Shown one piece after another: positions 21,311 through 32,261 of a DNA stretch of 64,000 nt (within the stretch, counting starts at the first letter, position 1; each line of letters starts with the position of its first letter). The stretch is from Oncomelania hupensis (Eukaryota > Mollusca > Gastropoda > Littorinimorpha > Pomatiopsidae): positions 37,722,281 through 37,786,280 of the forward strand of contig CM072523.1 in NCBI GenBank assembly GCA_036898135.1, written 5' to 3'. The notes beneath the pieces were generated by a model. The model was not told the DNA's origin. It saw nothing but the letters and a program-made list of their open reading frames with translations, and did no database searches. The position numbers and the translations under genes were made by a program.

Positions 21311-24300
21311 TGTTATTTTGCTCTGTGGGTTCGGGCATTAAATAGAATAGACCCAACGTTTCCCGGCGTGTCGTAAGAGGCGACTAACAGGGGTGATGTT
21401 AGCACGGCATCACTGGGCGAAAGTCTTCTACACAGAAGTCACCGGCCAGGGCGGAGGAACCTCACGTTACTACAGGTTCAACGACCATGTGCTCAGGGCC
21501 AAGGCGAGCCACACTGTATTCGTGGATTTCGGCTGTGGCCAACAGCCTGGAGAGGATTGGGCACCACCAGGTCTTTTTTGCCCAAGACACACTACATGAT
21601 GACACAATCCACTAATTCCATACCGGATCGGTCGTCGCCCGGGCCGTCACCCGGCACAAGGACCGCGCCTTCCGTTGGCCACCAGGACGGAGGTGTTAAG
21701 TATGCTACTGATGGACAATTTAGCAAGATCCGCACGAGAAACAACATCGTCATAGGAACCTGGAACGTCAGGACCCTAACTGCGGAAGGAAAATTAGAAG
21801 AACTGGCCCACGAGTTGGACCACTATCGATGGAACGTTCTAGGTATCAGCGAACTGCGATGGAAAGGCCTAGGTGAAACAACGACCGACAAAGGCCACAA
21901 GCTCTATTTCAGCGGTAGGGATGACAGGCATGAACACGGCGTTGGATTCTTGGTCCACAAGAACATTCTAGCGACTGTCATGGGTTGCCGCCCAGTCTCC
22001 AGTAGACTCATTACCATCCGCCTGAGAGCAGCCCCTTTCAACATCACCATCATCCAGGCCTACGCCCCAACATCAGACTATGACGACAGCGAAGTGGAGG
22101 ATTTTTATGAAAATCTACAGGCGGTCCTTGACCAAGTGCCGAAGAAGGACATAGTCATAGTGCAAGGCGACTGGAATGCCAAGGTTGGCCAAGATGCGCA
22201 CCGCAACTGGGGAGACACATGTGGACCCCACTGCAACAACGAGACAAATGACAGGGGTCTGAGACTCTTGGAGTTTGCCAGATACAACAATCTGGTACTG
22301 GCAAACACGCTTGGTCTCCACAAAAACTCCAGACGATGGACATGGCACAGTCCTGGCGGGGAGCATCACAACCAAATAGACTACATCATGGTCAAGAAAC
22401 GCTTCAGATCAAGCATCAACATTGGCAGGACACGTACTTTTCCAGGAGCAGACATCGGAAGTGACCACGATCTCGTGATGATGTCTTTCCGGCTCCACTT
22501 GAAGAGAGTAAATACAGCAAAGTGCACTAGACTGAAGTTCGACCTGGACAAACTGCAAGACCCGGAGGTGGCAGAACTATTTCAGGCCACAATTGGAGGG
22601 AAATTTGCACCACTGCTCATTTTGGGGGCTGGTGAAGTAGATGTCAACACCATGACCACCACCTTTAACTCAGCTGTGACAGATGCCGCCACTGAGATCC
22701 TTGGCAAGCACCGACCAAAGAAGAAGCTGTGGATCACACCTGAACTTTTGGATCTGTGTGATAAACGAAGAGAGATGAAAAAGAAAAAGAACACCTCACA
22801 GGGAGCTGATGTCTACCGAAAAATCAACAATGACATCCGAAAAGGCATGCTCACAGCAAAGGAGAACTGGATAGAAGATCAATGCCAGGAAATAGAGAAC
22901 AGTCTGAACAAGAACAACAGCAAGAAGGCCTACCAGACTGTGAAGCGACTGACAAGTGTCAAACAGCCCAAAGTCTCCACTATCCAAAGCAAGTCTGGCA
23001 TATGCCTTACAGAAGAACAAGAAGTCTTGGACAGATGGACAGAGTACTGCTCTGACCTTTACAACCATACACCAAATGGAGACCCATCAGTTCTAGCATG
23101 TCCAGAGAACAGAGAAGAAGAAGAAATCCTCCCAATTCTCCGGGAAGAAGTTGAGGCAGCAGTGCAAGCGCTAAAGAAAGGGAAGTCAGCAGGAGTGGAC
23201 AACATACCCGCGGAACTGCTACAAGCAGGAGGAGAAGCGATGATTGATGCCCTCACCATTATCTGTAACAAGATCTGGCAGAGTGGGGAGTGGCCTATAC
23301 CATGGACCCAGTCGCTTGTCATCACTCTTCCCAAAAAAGGTAACCTTCAGGAGTGTGAAAATTACCGCACCATCAGCCTCATCAGCCATCCCAGCAAGGT
23401 CCTCCTGAAAATAATACTCAACAGGTTGAAACCCCAAGCTGAACAAATCATAGCTGAAGAACAAGCAGGTTTCAGGGCAGGGCGAAGTACCACTGAGCAG
23501 ATTTTCAACCTCAGAATAATCTGTGAGAAATACCTACAGCACCAACAACATCTATATCATGTGTTCATAGACTTCAAGAAGGCGTTTGACCGAGTCTGGC
23601 ATGCAGCTCTATGGGCAACAATGAAAGTGTACAACATCAGCCCAAAAATTATTGAAGTCATCAAAAGCCTGTATGACAAGGCTACCAGTGCAGTCCTCCA
23701 CAACAGAGCCATCGGGAATTGGTTCAGAACAACAATCGGTGTGCGTCAAGGATGCCTACTCTCTCCAACACTCTTCAACATCTTCCTAGAGCGCATCATG
23801 TCGGATGCTCTTGCAGACCATGAAGGCACAGTCAGCATAGGGGGTAGAGCAATCTCCAATCTTCGTTTTGCAGATGACATTGATGGATTGGCTGGAGAGG
23901 AACAAGAACTTGAACAGCTGGTACAGAGGCTTGACACCACCTCCAAAGCCTATGGAATGGAAATAAGTGCAGAGAAGACCAAAATGATGACCAACAACAC
24001 CAATGGCATCAATACGGACATCAAAGTCCAAGGCCAATCCCTCGACACAGTGCATAGCTTCAAATATTTAGGAGCCATTGTATCAGACAATGGGTCCCGA
24101 CAGGAAGTCCTCTCCAGGATCGCACAAACAACTGCTGCCCTGACAAGGTTGAAGCCCATTTGGAAAGACAGGACCATCAGTCTACATTCCAAAGTAAGAC
24201 TGCTGCGCTCCCTTGTCATCTCCATCTTCCTATATGCTTGCGAAGCATGGACCCTCACAGCAGATCTCCAACGAAGAATACAAAGCATGGAGATGAGGTG

Positions 24301-24675
24301 CTACAGAAGACTTCTGGGCATTTCCTATACCCAACACATCACCAACGACGAAGTCCGACAGACCATCACACAAGCTATTGGACAACATGATGACCTGCTA
24401 ACAGTGGTGAAGAAACGGAAACTTCGGTGGTATGGCCACATCACCAGATCATCAGGCCTTGCAAAGACTATTCTGCAAGGCACAGTGCAAGGAGGTAGAA
24501 GAAAAGGGAGACCGAAAAAGAGGTGGGAGGACAACATTCGAGAATGGACTGGTTTGACACTGAGCGAAGCCATCAGGGCTGCTGAGGACAGAGAAAGATG
24601 GAGTATGCTGGTTAAACGATCATCTGTGGTGCCCCTACGACCTTCGGGTTATGGGACAGGATAGGATAGGATAGG
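21311..24675 (+). mobile_element. Full-length RTE-clade LINE
   Basis: This 3.37-kb non-LTR retrotransposon is flanked by the 9-bp duplication ATGTTATTT (21302-21310 and 24676-24684). It comprises a 5' UTR of about 245 bp, one long ORF and a short (GGATA)n tail instead of poly-A. Single-ORF structure, an N-terminal apurinic-type endonuclease and a microsatellite tail are RTE features. The flanks match a repeat found again at about 24820-24890. That repeat's uninterrupted form (GCTATTTAAGAT..GTGTTATTTCGGCTAGTTC) shows the empty site and confirms the borders. Related truncated copies lie at 6344-6766 and 56019-63421. Confidence 0.93.
21557..24664 (+). CDS. RTE LINE endonuclease/reverse transcriptase
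   Basis: The intact 1035-residue ORF encodes the enzyme that nicks target DNA and copies element RNA at the nick. Endonuclease (about 65-310): IGTWNVRTL with N70, SELRWKG with E99, GDWNAKVG with D205/N207, and GSDHDLV with D303/H304, all catalytic positions of the EEP family. Reverse transcriptase (about 535-815): GKSAGVDNIPAELL, CENYRTISLI, AGFRAGRSTTEQIF, the VFIDFKKAFD aspartate (672), RQGCLLSPTLFNIF and FADD (771-774). The C-terminus (895-1020) has the MRCYRRLLGISY and WYGHITR motifs seen in RTE proteins. No stop or frameshift is present. Translation could also start at Met14 or Met15. The stop codon lies in the GGATAG tail. Proteins of this type are often labelled craniofacial-development-protein-2-like in animal databases. 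Confidence 0.95.
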   Translation: MGTTRSFLPKTHYMMTQSTNSIPDRSSPGPSPGTRTAPSVGHQDGGVKYATDGQFSKIRTRNNIVIGTWNVRTLTAEGKLEELAHELDHYRWNVLGISELRWKGLGETTTDKGHKLYFSGRDDRHEHGVGFLVHKNILATVMGCRPVSSRLITIRLRAAPFNITIIQAYAPTSDYDDSEVEDFYENLQAVLDQVPKKDIVIVQGDWNAKVGQDAHRNWGDTCGPHCNNETNDRGLRLLEFARYNNLVLANTLGLHKNSRRWTWHSPGGEHHNQIDYIMVKKRFRSSINIGRTRTFPGADIGSDHDLVMMSFRLHLKRVNTAKCTRLKFDLDKLQDPEVAELFQATIGGKFAPLLILGAGEVDVNTMTTTFNSAVTDAATEILGKHRPKKKLWITPELLDLCDKRREMKKKKNTSQGADVYRKINNDIRKGMLTAKENWIEDQCQEIENSLNKNNSKKAYQTVKRLTSVKQPKVSTIQSKSGICLTEEQEVLDRWTEYCSDLYNHTPNGDPSVLACPENREEEEILPILREEVEAAVQALKKGKSAGVDNIPAELLQAGGEAMIDALTIICNKIWQSGEWPIPWTQSLVITLPKKGNLQECENYRTISLISHPSKVLLKIILNRLKPQAEQIIAEEQAGFRAGRSTTEQIFNLRIICEKYLQHQQHLYHVFIDFKKAFDRVWHAALWATMKVYNISPKIIEVIKSLYDKATSAVLHNRAIGNWFRTTIGVRQGCLLSPTLFNIFLERIMSDALADHEGTVSIGGRAISNLRFADDIDGLAGEEQELEQLVQRLDTTSKAYGMEISAEKTKMMTNNTNGINTDIKVQGQSLDTVHSFKYLGAIVSDNGSRQEVLSRIAQTTAALTRLKPIWKDRTISLHSKVRLLRSLVISIFLYACEAWTLTADLQRRIQSMEMRCYRRLLGISYTQHITNDEVRQTITQAIGQHDDLLTVVKKRKLRWYGHITRSSGLAKTILQGTVQGGRRKGRPKKRWEDNIREWTGLTLSEAIRAAEDRERWSMLVKRSSVVPLRPSGYGTG

Positions 24676-24684
24676 ATGTTATTT

Positions 24685-24960
24685 GAGCTAGTTATGGTAT
24701 TTAGATTCTACGGTAATTTGTAGGCTTAAGACATCTCTAAAACGGTTTTTTTCGCCGCTTATTACATATGAAAAAGCATTATATGGGTATGACTTAAATG
24801 ATGGCTTGCTTCCAATAGTGTTAATGCTAGAGACGTATTCTGCTATTTAAGATTGTGTGTTATTTCGGCTAGTTCTGGTATTTAGTGTGAATGTTATTTT
24901 ATGTCTGTCATTTCATACCTTTGAGAACGTAACACCCAGGGTTTCTCAAGGAGGTTTATT
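24685..24960 (+). repeat. AT-rich repeat that served as LINE target
   Basis: The units GTTAATGCTAGAGACGTATT, CTGCTATTTA and GCTAGTTCTGGTATTTAG recur near 24820-24890 and flank the LINE on its left at 21270-21300 and on its right at 24685-24705. The block is therefore a tandem or dispersed duplicate into which the LINE inserted. Confidence 0.7.
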
Positions 24961-25186
24961 TCAGTTTATATGCAGACAACGGGTATGTGCCTCGAAATCT
25001 TGTGCCTCTTAGTTTTAATGCTGGAACCAGCTGGTAGTATGATGGGGCTTCCAGAGACAGACAGAGCCAAAATAGTTTTCCAAGCCAAACACAAGATCCT
25101 ATCACTTCTCAGTTGCATGCATGTAACGTGCATGGGAGAAAATGGAAAGGTAGAGGGAGGAGAAGAGAGGAAAAGAGAGAAAGGAG

Positions 25187-25397
25187 AAAGAAGAAGAAGA
25201 AGAAGAAGAAGAAGAAGAAGAAGAAGAAGAAGAAGAAGAAGAAGAAGAAGAAGAAGAACGAGGAGGAGGAGGAGAAGAAGCAGCAGCACCAGATGAAGAT
25301 GAAGAAGAAGAGGAAGAACAACAACAACGATGACAAAAAGGAAAAGAAGAAAAAGAAGACATAATCATCATAAGCAGCAGCATCATCGTCATCATCG

Positions 25398-25447
<50 letters not shown>

Positions 25448-25500
25448 GTCGTCGTCGTCGTCGTCATCATCATCATCAACATCAACAACAACAACAATAC
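25187..25500. repeat. (AAG)n and (CAT)n/(CGT)n microsatellites
   Basis: AAG triplets at 25187-25258, mixed AAG/GAG/AAC to about 25340, then CAT/CGT and CAA triplets at 25378-25496. Confidence 0.96.
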
Positions 25501-25819
25501 ATAAGGTTTACCAGCTGTGCGATCATATCCTTCGGTTTGGTGATATGTATGCGCTTTATAAGTCATTAATTCATCCACTCATTCATTCATTCACTTAATT
25601 CATATTTTATTCGTACTCAAGAGTAGCTACCGCTGAGATAATTTTGTGGCGTACAAGAATGTATTCGTGTGGTTTTTTTTTTTTTTAGGAAAGATGTTAA
25701 TTCTCTAAAATTGTACAGCTCTTAATCGTATGCGCCAGTCCAGGTGTTTTATATTTTCTCTATATTGTATTTATCTCAGAGTAGAGAATTGATATAGGCT
25801 AAAGGTTATGGATTGTAAT

Positions 25820-26165
25820 GAAGAAGAAGAAGAAGAAGAAGAAGAAGAAGAAGAAGAAGAAGATCAGTCCCCCAGCCGGACAGGCCGTTGGGCAGACACG
25901 AGAGATGCCGGCGAAGAGAGTTGTCGCCACTTCGATCTGTCTGCAGCTATTGTCAGTAGGTGCGGCATGTCTAGCGCCATCCATGTGTTGACATCATCTG
26001 TCCAGCTCTTTCTTTATAGTCCTATGCGCCTGCCTCCTTTTACTGTTCCTTGCATGCAGGATAGGTTTTGCAAGGCTGTCATGCCACGTGACATGACCAA
26101 ACCACGCCAGCTTCCCCCTCTTCACAATGACAAGAAGTGGTTATTGAAGGCTTGCAAGTGACGTA
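25820..26165 (-). pseudogene. RTE-type LINE 3' fragment, second family
   Basis: The reverse complement encodes a diverged equivalent of the LINE C-terminus: LAWFGHVTWHDSLAK-like residues, then QGTVKGGRR, SWTDDVNTWM, and AADRSKWRQL. It ends in an (AAG/TTC)n tail at 25820-25863 instead of GGATA repeats. Frame is not maintained throughout. It comes from another RTE lineage than the 21-kb element and is 5'-truncated. Confidence 0.75.
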
Positions 26166-26280
26166 AGTTCTCCTTAGAGAAGAAGAAGATCAACAACAAA
26201 CACTTGCCTTTCTCTCAGGGCAGCCTATTTGCAGTCTTAAATTAAAGGTACTTCAAAGAAGAATATTACTTCTTCTTTAA

Positions 26281-27357
26281 ACAGGGTGGAGAACTGTCAG
26301 CGAATCCGCGGATTTCCGCGGAAGGCATTTGCATTTCCGAGAAAAAAATATTGAGTTCCGAGTGTGAGAAGTTGAGTGGCTACCCTTTACTGGGCATAGC
26401 ACCCAAAAGTGGCCGAAGGTCTAAACAGGCAAAACGTCCAAAAGCGTCCGTATCAACCATGTGGTTATATTCTCGCGTTGTTTGAAAGATTGCGAGACTT
26501 CCGGCAATTGACTTCCGGTTTATTCTCTTTGTGAAAACATTCGACTGCATTTCCACAAGTTTTCTCTGTGATGCGTTAGTTTTTCCGAATTTTTAAAAAA
26601 AATTTTATTGTGTGTGTGTCTAAAATGGATGGTTTGGATTCTTCGACTGATGAAGGGGAGTTTACAGACTTCCATTTATCAGACATTAAAGTGAGAGAAA
26701 TGGACTTGGAGTCTTAGGAAGAGATCGGTACTGACATTAGACAATTAGTGTCAGTAGTGTGCATGCATACGATCTTTCAGACTGGCATGAAAGTGAAGAA
26801 GAGGAGGGGGATTGTTTGGACTTTTTAAAACTTTTTTTTTATACACATGGAGTAATAAAAAACAAGACATGACAAGAGAGGTATAAAAAGGTAGATAATC
26901 AAAAGAGAATTTATTTCTGTTCATTTTGTATTTTATTTCATTTAAATCTATAGTCACTAATACCTAAGATGTGGTGTTTCTACTAACGTATCCCTAAATA
27001 TCTCTAAAATTATAAAAATTCTTGCCTGTTTACAGCTAAAAAAAATAGACAAACGTGTGCCCAGTAAAATTGAAAATGTGGAGTTTGTGTGTAACATTGG
27101 TGGACCTCAAACTTTGTTAGGCCTACAAATCAAGATTCTTAACTTTTTTGAAAGACATGTGCATAAAACATTCTTTTTTGTTGTTGTTGTTTCTATTCAT
27201 GTTTACTTTGTGCTTTTTGCTTTCAGGAGAAGCCCTAAATTACTTTAAAAATTGCATAAATTCATGAATTTTCTTCCAGGGGGCGAATACAGGGGCTTGG
27301 CCCCTGGGCCCCGGCCGGATTTCAGAGATTTCTTGATTCAGTTGTTCTCCACCCTGT
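26281..27357. mobile_element. TTAA-flanked inverted-repeat DNA transposon, degenerate
   Basis: The termini ACAGGGTGGAGAAC (26281-26294) and GTTCTCCACCCTGT (27344-27357) are perfect 14-bp inverted repeats. Both are flanked by TTAA (26277-26280 and 27358-27361), a target used by piggyBac and Kolobok-type transposons. The interior carries a short ORF (26625-26717) encoding an acidic, serine-rich peptide with DEGEFTDFHLSDI, followed in another frame by WHESEEEEGDCLDF. These look like remains of an acidic transposase N-terminus. The larger inverted match CTTTAAACAGGG/CCCTGTTTAAAG makes the exact duplication ambiguous. Confidence 0.62.
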
Positions 27358-27364
27358 TTAAAGT

Positions 27365-27480
27365 AAATACTGTTCTTAAGTGCTTTGATAGTGCTAGTGT
27401 GTTTTTCATCTGTGCAGTGAATGACAGCTAGCAGCCAAAATAGTTCTGCGAGTTTTGAGGACGTTGAAGTTAACTCAGAT
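27365..27480 (+). repeat. Interspersed repeat family R6, copy 1
   Basis: The sequence GTTCTTAAGTGCTTTGATAG, TGCTAGTGTGTTTTTCATC and GTGAATGACAGCTAGCAGCC reappears diverged at about 29305-29440 and 29948-30050. The short length and repeated order indicate a dispersed element of unknown class. Confidence 0.6.
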
Positions 27481-27540
27481 GCAATCATGCCCTAGCATCA
27501 TAGACCAGGAATATATAGACCGCGCAGTGACGCCATCGGT

Positions 27541-27750
27541 GTGATGACGCGTCAAGAGTTATGCGACTTGATTGTAACATGTGTGAAAAGGCCTGCTTCA
27601 CAGAGCGAAGATCTGATGGAGAGGGGGGAAAAAAATCGCAGGAGCAGTTACGGTGACCACTGTGCAACTTTGAACTGCACAAATGCACGATTAAAGGCTG
27701 CATGCAAGGGGAAGAGTTTTTTTCGTTTCCCAAAGGAACAAGAACGGTAA
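27541..27750 (+). CDS. Possible THAP zinc-finger exon or fragment
   Basis: The 69-codon ORF ends with HCATLNCTNARL, then KAACKGKSFFRFPKEQER. Paired Cys residues with CxxxxC-like spacing followed by a basic stretch and the SFFRFP motif match the first half of a THAP domain, a C2CH DNA-binding module found in host regulators and in P-element- and Kolobok-type transposases. The downstream half is absent. The ORF meets a stop at once, but GAACGGTAAATT there could be a splice donor, so this may be a coding exon of a host gene. It may equally be a broken transposase. It lies 180 bp beyond the TTAA-flanked element. Confidence 0.45.
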   Translation: MMTRQELCDLIVTCVKRPASQSEDLMERGEKNRRSSYGDHCATLNCTNARLKAACKGKSFFRFPKEQER

Positions 27751-27759
27751 ATTCTTGAA

Positions 27760-29300
27760 GAAACTGTAGATGTATTCTGACAGACAAGAATCATGATATG
27801 AATGAATTATGATGACCAAGACCTGTCAATGAATGGTTGTCAATGATACAAGACGGATTGGAACTAAGGTGATGTTTCGTGTAAGAAACGGTTTGGATTA
27901 GCCCAAGGAATTAATAAAGGTTGTGTGTAGGGTCAGTACTTAGTGATAATTAACTTGAATTTAGTTCCGTATCAATAAAAAGTACGCCTACTCACTGCTG
28001 TCATTGTCAGTGTCAATTAAGCCACAGTAGAACTAAAAAGGGGTGCCCTCTGGCCGTTTGCTGTCATGTGTCATCCTCTGTCTAAGCACACCGGCTTTTC
28101 TGTATCTTAGGTATAAAATAAGCTTGTGCATTTAAGTAATTTGCTAAATATATATAACACTACCCCATAAAACATCTATTGACATTGAATTTATAATCAG
28201 GACAAATGCAACATCTGTCCTTTCAAAACATGCAAATTTGATCATTCGAGTAGTCAACGAAGACTACCGATCAAGGTCATCAAATAATTCGAAAAATGGC
28301 AGAACACTACAAACTGAACAAACTTATTGAATGGGTTTTAAGAATTACTTACACAATAATGTGAGAGAGAGAGAAGACTGACTGAGAGAGAGAGAGAGTA
28401 TAATTATTACGTACCCTAATTATTATGTTGAAATCAATCGAAGCATATTTTTGTAAATAAATGAATTTCCGTGTGCACAACTAGATTTACGTTTCGAATT
28501 AGTCAATATCTTTATTTATATTTCGATCTCCATCTCTTTCTATATCACACACACACACCCACATACACACACACACACACATAAATTATACACACTAAAA
28601 CTGCCAATCAATCCGTATGCTGTGTGACCCCATACGGAACAAAAAATAAATGATGCATGTATGACACATATTCTAGACGGTTTTTAAAAAAATATTATTA
28701 TTATTTTTATTTTAACTCAATTTATCTTACACATACTGTTTATTTCAAGCAACAAAACAATGCAAAAGCCACCCATATCACGGGTTACAATTTAGGAAGC
28801 GCTGATAACACCCTTACGGTCAAGAGGCAGCAAGTCATGAAAAAATAAACAGATGTGCATAAAAAAAATTCTCAAATCTGAAAAGTCTTATTTCAAACAT
28901 TTTCAACAGCAAAAGGTGAAAATCGCGGTCTAAAACATTTTTTAAAAATATAATTAAAAACCCCCATATATAGACAAGAGACTAAGAACCGAAAGCAAGC
29001 CCATGTGAGGTTGAAGGGACGTAACTCCTCCACCGTACATCACTTCTCATAGAGGCGATATCGCGAAGTGATCTCTCTCTTCTTCCTTTCTCTCTGCCTA
29101 GCATCCAATGAAATTTGACGAAAATGCAGTCTAAATGCGAGGTATTTATTTCAAAGAAGATTCTTCCCCTTAAAGAGTAAATGCTTCTCTTAACTGCTAA
29201 GAGAATACTAGCTTATAAATGTACGATGATTTAATATGCGGAGATTGACGATGCTCTTGAAGTAAGAGCTGGGGAAATGAAAAAGGGCGCGCGCTTCTTG
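27760..29300. other. AT-rich non-coding stretch without recognised gene
   Basis: Short GA (28360-28400) and CA (28545-28582) tracts are visible. No ORF with recognisable domains, RNA gene or repeat partner is seen. If 27541-27750 is a true exon this could be intron. Confidence 0.4.
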
Positions 29301-29304
29301 TATA

Positions 29305-29440
29305 GAGTAAAGGTGTTTCTTAAATGCTTCCAAAGTGCTAGTGTGTGTTTTTGTTTGCTTGTTTGTTTGTGGTTTGTTTTGTTTGGTTTTTAACAAAAAG
29401 GGTGTGAATGGCAGAGCTGAGCCAAGAATATTTTCCGAAG
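29305..29440 (+). repeat. Interspersed repeat family R6, copy 2
   Basis: GTGTTTCTTAAATGCTTCCA, AAGTGCTAGTGTGTGTTTTT and GAATGGCAGAGCTGAGCCAA correspond to the copy at 27365. Confidence 0.55.
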
Positions 29441-29599
29441 TGGAAGAAAAATAAGTTTCTATCACTAGCATGCAATTGCAAAAAGAAAAGATGCCGTTCA
29501 AATTTAAGGAAGAGTCTTCTCCCCTTAGAGTAATGAAAATTTGTTAAACGGGTTCTGTCTCTTACCGGCATAGGTAATTGCTATTGCGTTTTCTAGAAT

Positions 29600-29790
29600 G
29601 TTGGCTAGCTGTTGCTTTTGATAGGCACAAAAGCTACAGAATGTATTCATTTAAAAACTAATTATACTTTCCGAAGCGTTATTGTTTTGTTGTTGTTCTT
29701 GTTGTAAGCTTATTTGTTTCAGTGGGGCAAAGCTCACTGTGAGTGTTAGAAGGCTCTGTCAGGAGGGCGTGGTCAAAGTGAATGAAGTAA
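29600..29790 (+). repeat. Interspersed repeat family R3, copy 2
   Basis: Contains AGGCACAAAAGCTACAGAAT, CCGAAGCGTTATT, TTGTAAGCTTATTTGTTTCA, GTGGGGCAAAGCTCACTGTG and GGCGTGGTCAAAGTGAATG. It matches 45425-45640 and, inverted, 16040-16230. An R6 fragment follows at 29948-30050, after a GA/CAGA tract at 29845-29940. Confidence 0.75.
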
Positions 29791-30247
29791 GATATGGTGG
29801 CTATATAAAAGAGAAGGATTGTGCGTTTTGGTTTGTATTTTTTAAGAGAGAGAGAGAAAGAGAGAGACACAGAGACAGAGAGAGATACAGAGACAGAGAC
29901 AGAGAGAGAGGCAGAGAGACACAGAGACAAAGAGAGAGTAGATTCGTTTCTGTAAAAGTGCTTTAAAGGTGCTATAGTGTGTTTTTGATTTATTTGGTGA
30001 ATGACATAGCATGTGCCGAGATAGCATTTCCAAGGTTTGAAGCTAGCAAAAGGATGCAGCGAGCTGAGGAAAAAAACAACACACAGCTCACATGCTTTTC
30101 TCGGTCTTTCGGAATATTCTAGACTCTAGAGTGTGGTAGCGTGCATGTTTTAAAAACGCTAGTATATTACAAGCGTGTTAAACCGAGATCAAGATATATA
30201 GTTTGATCTATAGAAGAGTTTCTTCAGATCATGCACATTGTGGAGGT

Positions 30248-30250
30248 GAA

Positions 30251-30321
<71 letters not shown>
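30248..30321. repeat. (CT)n microsatellite
   Basis: About 70 bp of CT repeat. Confidence 0.97.
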
Positions 30322-30325
<4 letters not shown>

Positions 30326-30970
30326 AAGTTTATACACAGCGCAATGGAAAGCCATTCGGTCCTTATATAAGTTCACCTGACGAGTTTCCTTCTATACAGT
30401 CATAAGGCGTCACCCAGTACCACAGACCAAAAACCAGTCGCATAAAAACAGCCGCAGCAAAGCCATCCAAAACTTGCTGATAGCGCTGAGTCCAACTCCG
30501 ATAACTCCATATGTTGTGTTTTTTCCCGCGAGACTTTATAAGTATTCTAAAAGGAGAAATTAGTTAAAAAACATATTAACATTAGGTAGTCTCGCCTACA
30601 GAAAAAGGGAAGTTGTCGCATGCAATATCAGACATTTAATTCGTGGAGATTTTGACAGACCAATGAGGTTATCAGTACAACGTATGTTAATCTGATGAAT
30701 AAAAACAACAACAACAACTATGAGGTTATTTGGTTACGATTGCGCCTTGAGCTTTTTTTTAAAATAGAAAGCGCGCTTTACAAGTTGTGTACCATGGTGC
30801 TGCGCTATACTTATTAGAGAACTCTGTAGTGGTTGTTTGTTCAAATCTGCAGATTTTCTTTGAGTGCACTCTTGGGAAGATCGATGTCGAATTGTTTACA
30901 CAAGATTCAAATGAAATGTCTCAAGCAATTGCATTAACAGAAGGCATGATGTAGATCTGGATTTTAAAAA
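30322..30970. other. Non-coding stretch with repeat R7 fragment
   Basis: At about 30670-30718 the sequence AGTACAACGTATGTTAATCTG, ATGAATAAAAACAACAACAAC (20-base parts) matches 42365-42410 and, inverted, 50318-50385. It looks like the 3' end of a LINE or SINE family with an (AAC)n tail. No gene is seen. Confidence 0.55.
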
Positions 30971-31000
30971 AAAATCTAAGCGTTCGTGTATATGTATGTG

Positions 31001-31047
31001 CACACACACACACATACAAACACACACACACGCACACATACAGCCAC

Positions 31048-31082
<35 letters not shown>

Positions 31083-31232
31083 CACACACACATACCCACT
31101 TTAACGTTTCGACACTTTAAATGGCGAGGGAATGTAGGATATTTGTATGTGTGCATGTGTGCGTGTGTGTTTGTGTGTGTGTGTGGGTGGGTGGGTGTGG
31201 GTGGTTGTGTGTGTGTGTGTTTGTGTGGTTGT
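31001..31232. repeat. (CA)n array facing a (GT)n array
   Basis: A CA repeat (31001-31092) is followed after about 50 bp by a GT repeat (31145-31232). Being complementary, the two arrays could pair as a long imperfect hairpin. Confidence 0.95.
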
Positions 31233-31810
31233 ACGTGACAATGAGTTTACTTGGGGAACTGCCTTGTTGCCATGTCACATTAAAAGATGATAATTTATGA
31301 TGGGTAGCCAATGCGCAAACCCACCGCATAACTTTGAATTGTAGGCGTCTCCTCCTTGCTATGCAAACAAACCTCTGTGCCTGTTATACACTCTTTCGCT
31401 GCAGTGCTATTGTTAGACTCAACCTTGATGCTAGTACTGTATATTATGTTTATGGTAGAATAATATAGTTTATGATATATTCACAGGCACATAAACACAA
31501 GAATTTATTGATTTATAACTATTCCAAAAGGCCGTATTTTTGAAAGAGGTTATATTTGGTCTTAATCTTTTCTTTTTATTCTGCGATGAAGCAGCACCCA
31601 CTGTACATTTTGGAAAGGATCCGAGTCGCTGAAAGATATGTGTTATCCCGGGTCCCTTTAAGCATTCACACTGACATGTAAAGCGCTGTTTTCATTGACA
31701 CTGATCAGTTTGCTTTCTTTTGACACTTAGGCCTTGAACTCACGAGCTTACTGTTATCACCTACCAACGATACTTACACCTCTCCCACACCCGTCCACCC
31801 ACAACCCATT
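31233..31810. other. Non-coding stretch without recognised gene
   Basis: Mixed sequence with no credible ORF, RNA gene or repeat partner detected. Confidence 0.4.
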
Positions 31811-31842
31811 ATACACCATTCTCATTCCTCTCTCTCTCTCTC

Positions 31843-31894
<52 letters not shown>
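31811..31894. repeat. (CT)n microsatellite
   Basis: About 80 bp of CT repeat. Confidence 0.97.
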
Positions 31895-31900
<6 letters not shown>

Positions 31901-32261
31901 GTTTCCCCTGTCAGAAAAAGATCAACATATTTACGCACTGTCAGGTTTGACCAAAAGATGCATTCACTGTCAGTGTCAGAAGAAACAAACATTGATATTT
32001 TAAGTGTCCTGAAGTGATAGAAGTGTATTTAACATGGAAATAGGTTACCGTACTTTAACGGATTATACAAGGCGGTATTTCCCCACCCCACCTTCTACCT
32101 TCCATCCCCACGTACACTCAACGTGCGTCGCATAATATGTTTAGACATAACCTAGTTCAAAACTATCTAGATTGCAACCCTAAATTTAACAACTATTTTG
32201 GGCAATGATTTCTCTTTCAAAAAGTTTCCCATTTCTGTTGTGCCAACCAACTAAATTGGGT

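Noticed and set aside
31001..31232. Facing (CA)n and (GT)n arrays as a transposon with inverted ends
   Set aside because: Complementarity follows from dinucleotide repeats alone; no target duplication was found.
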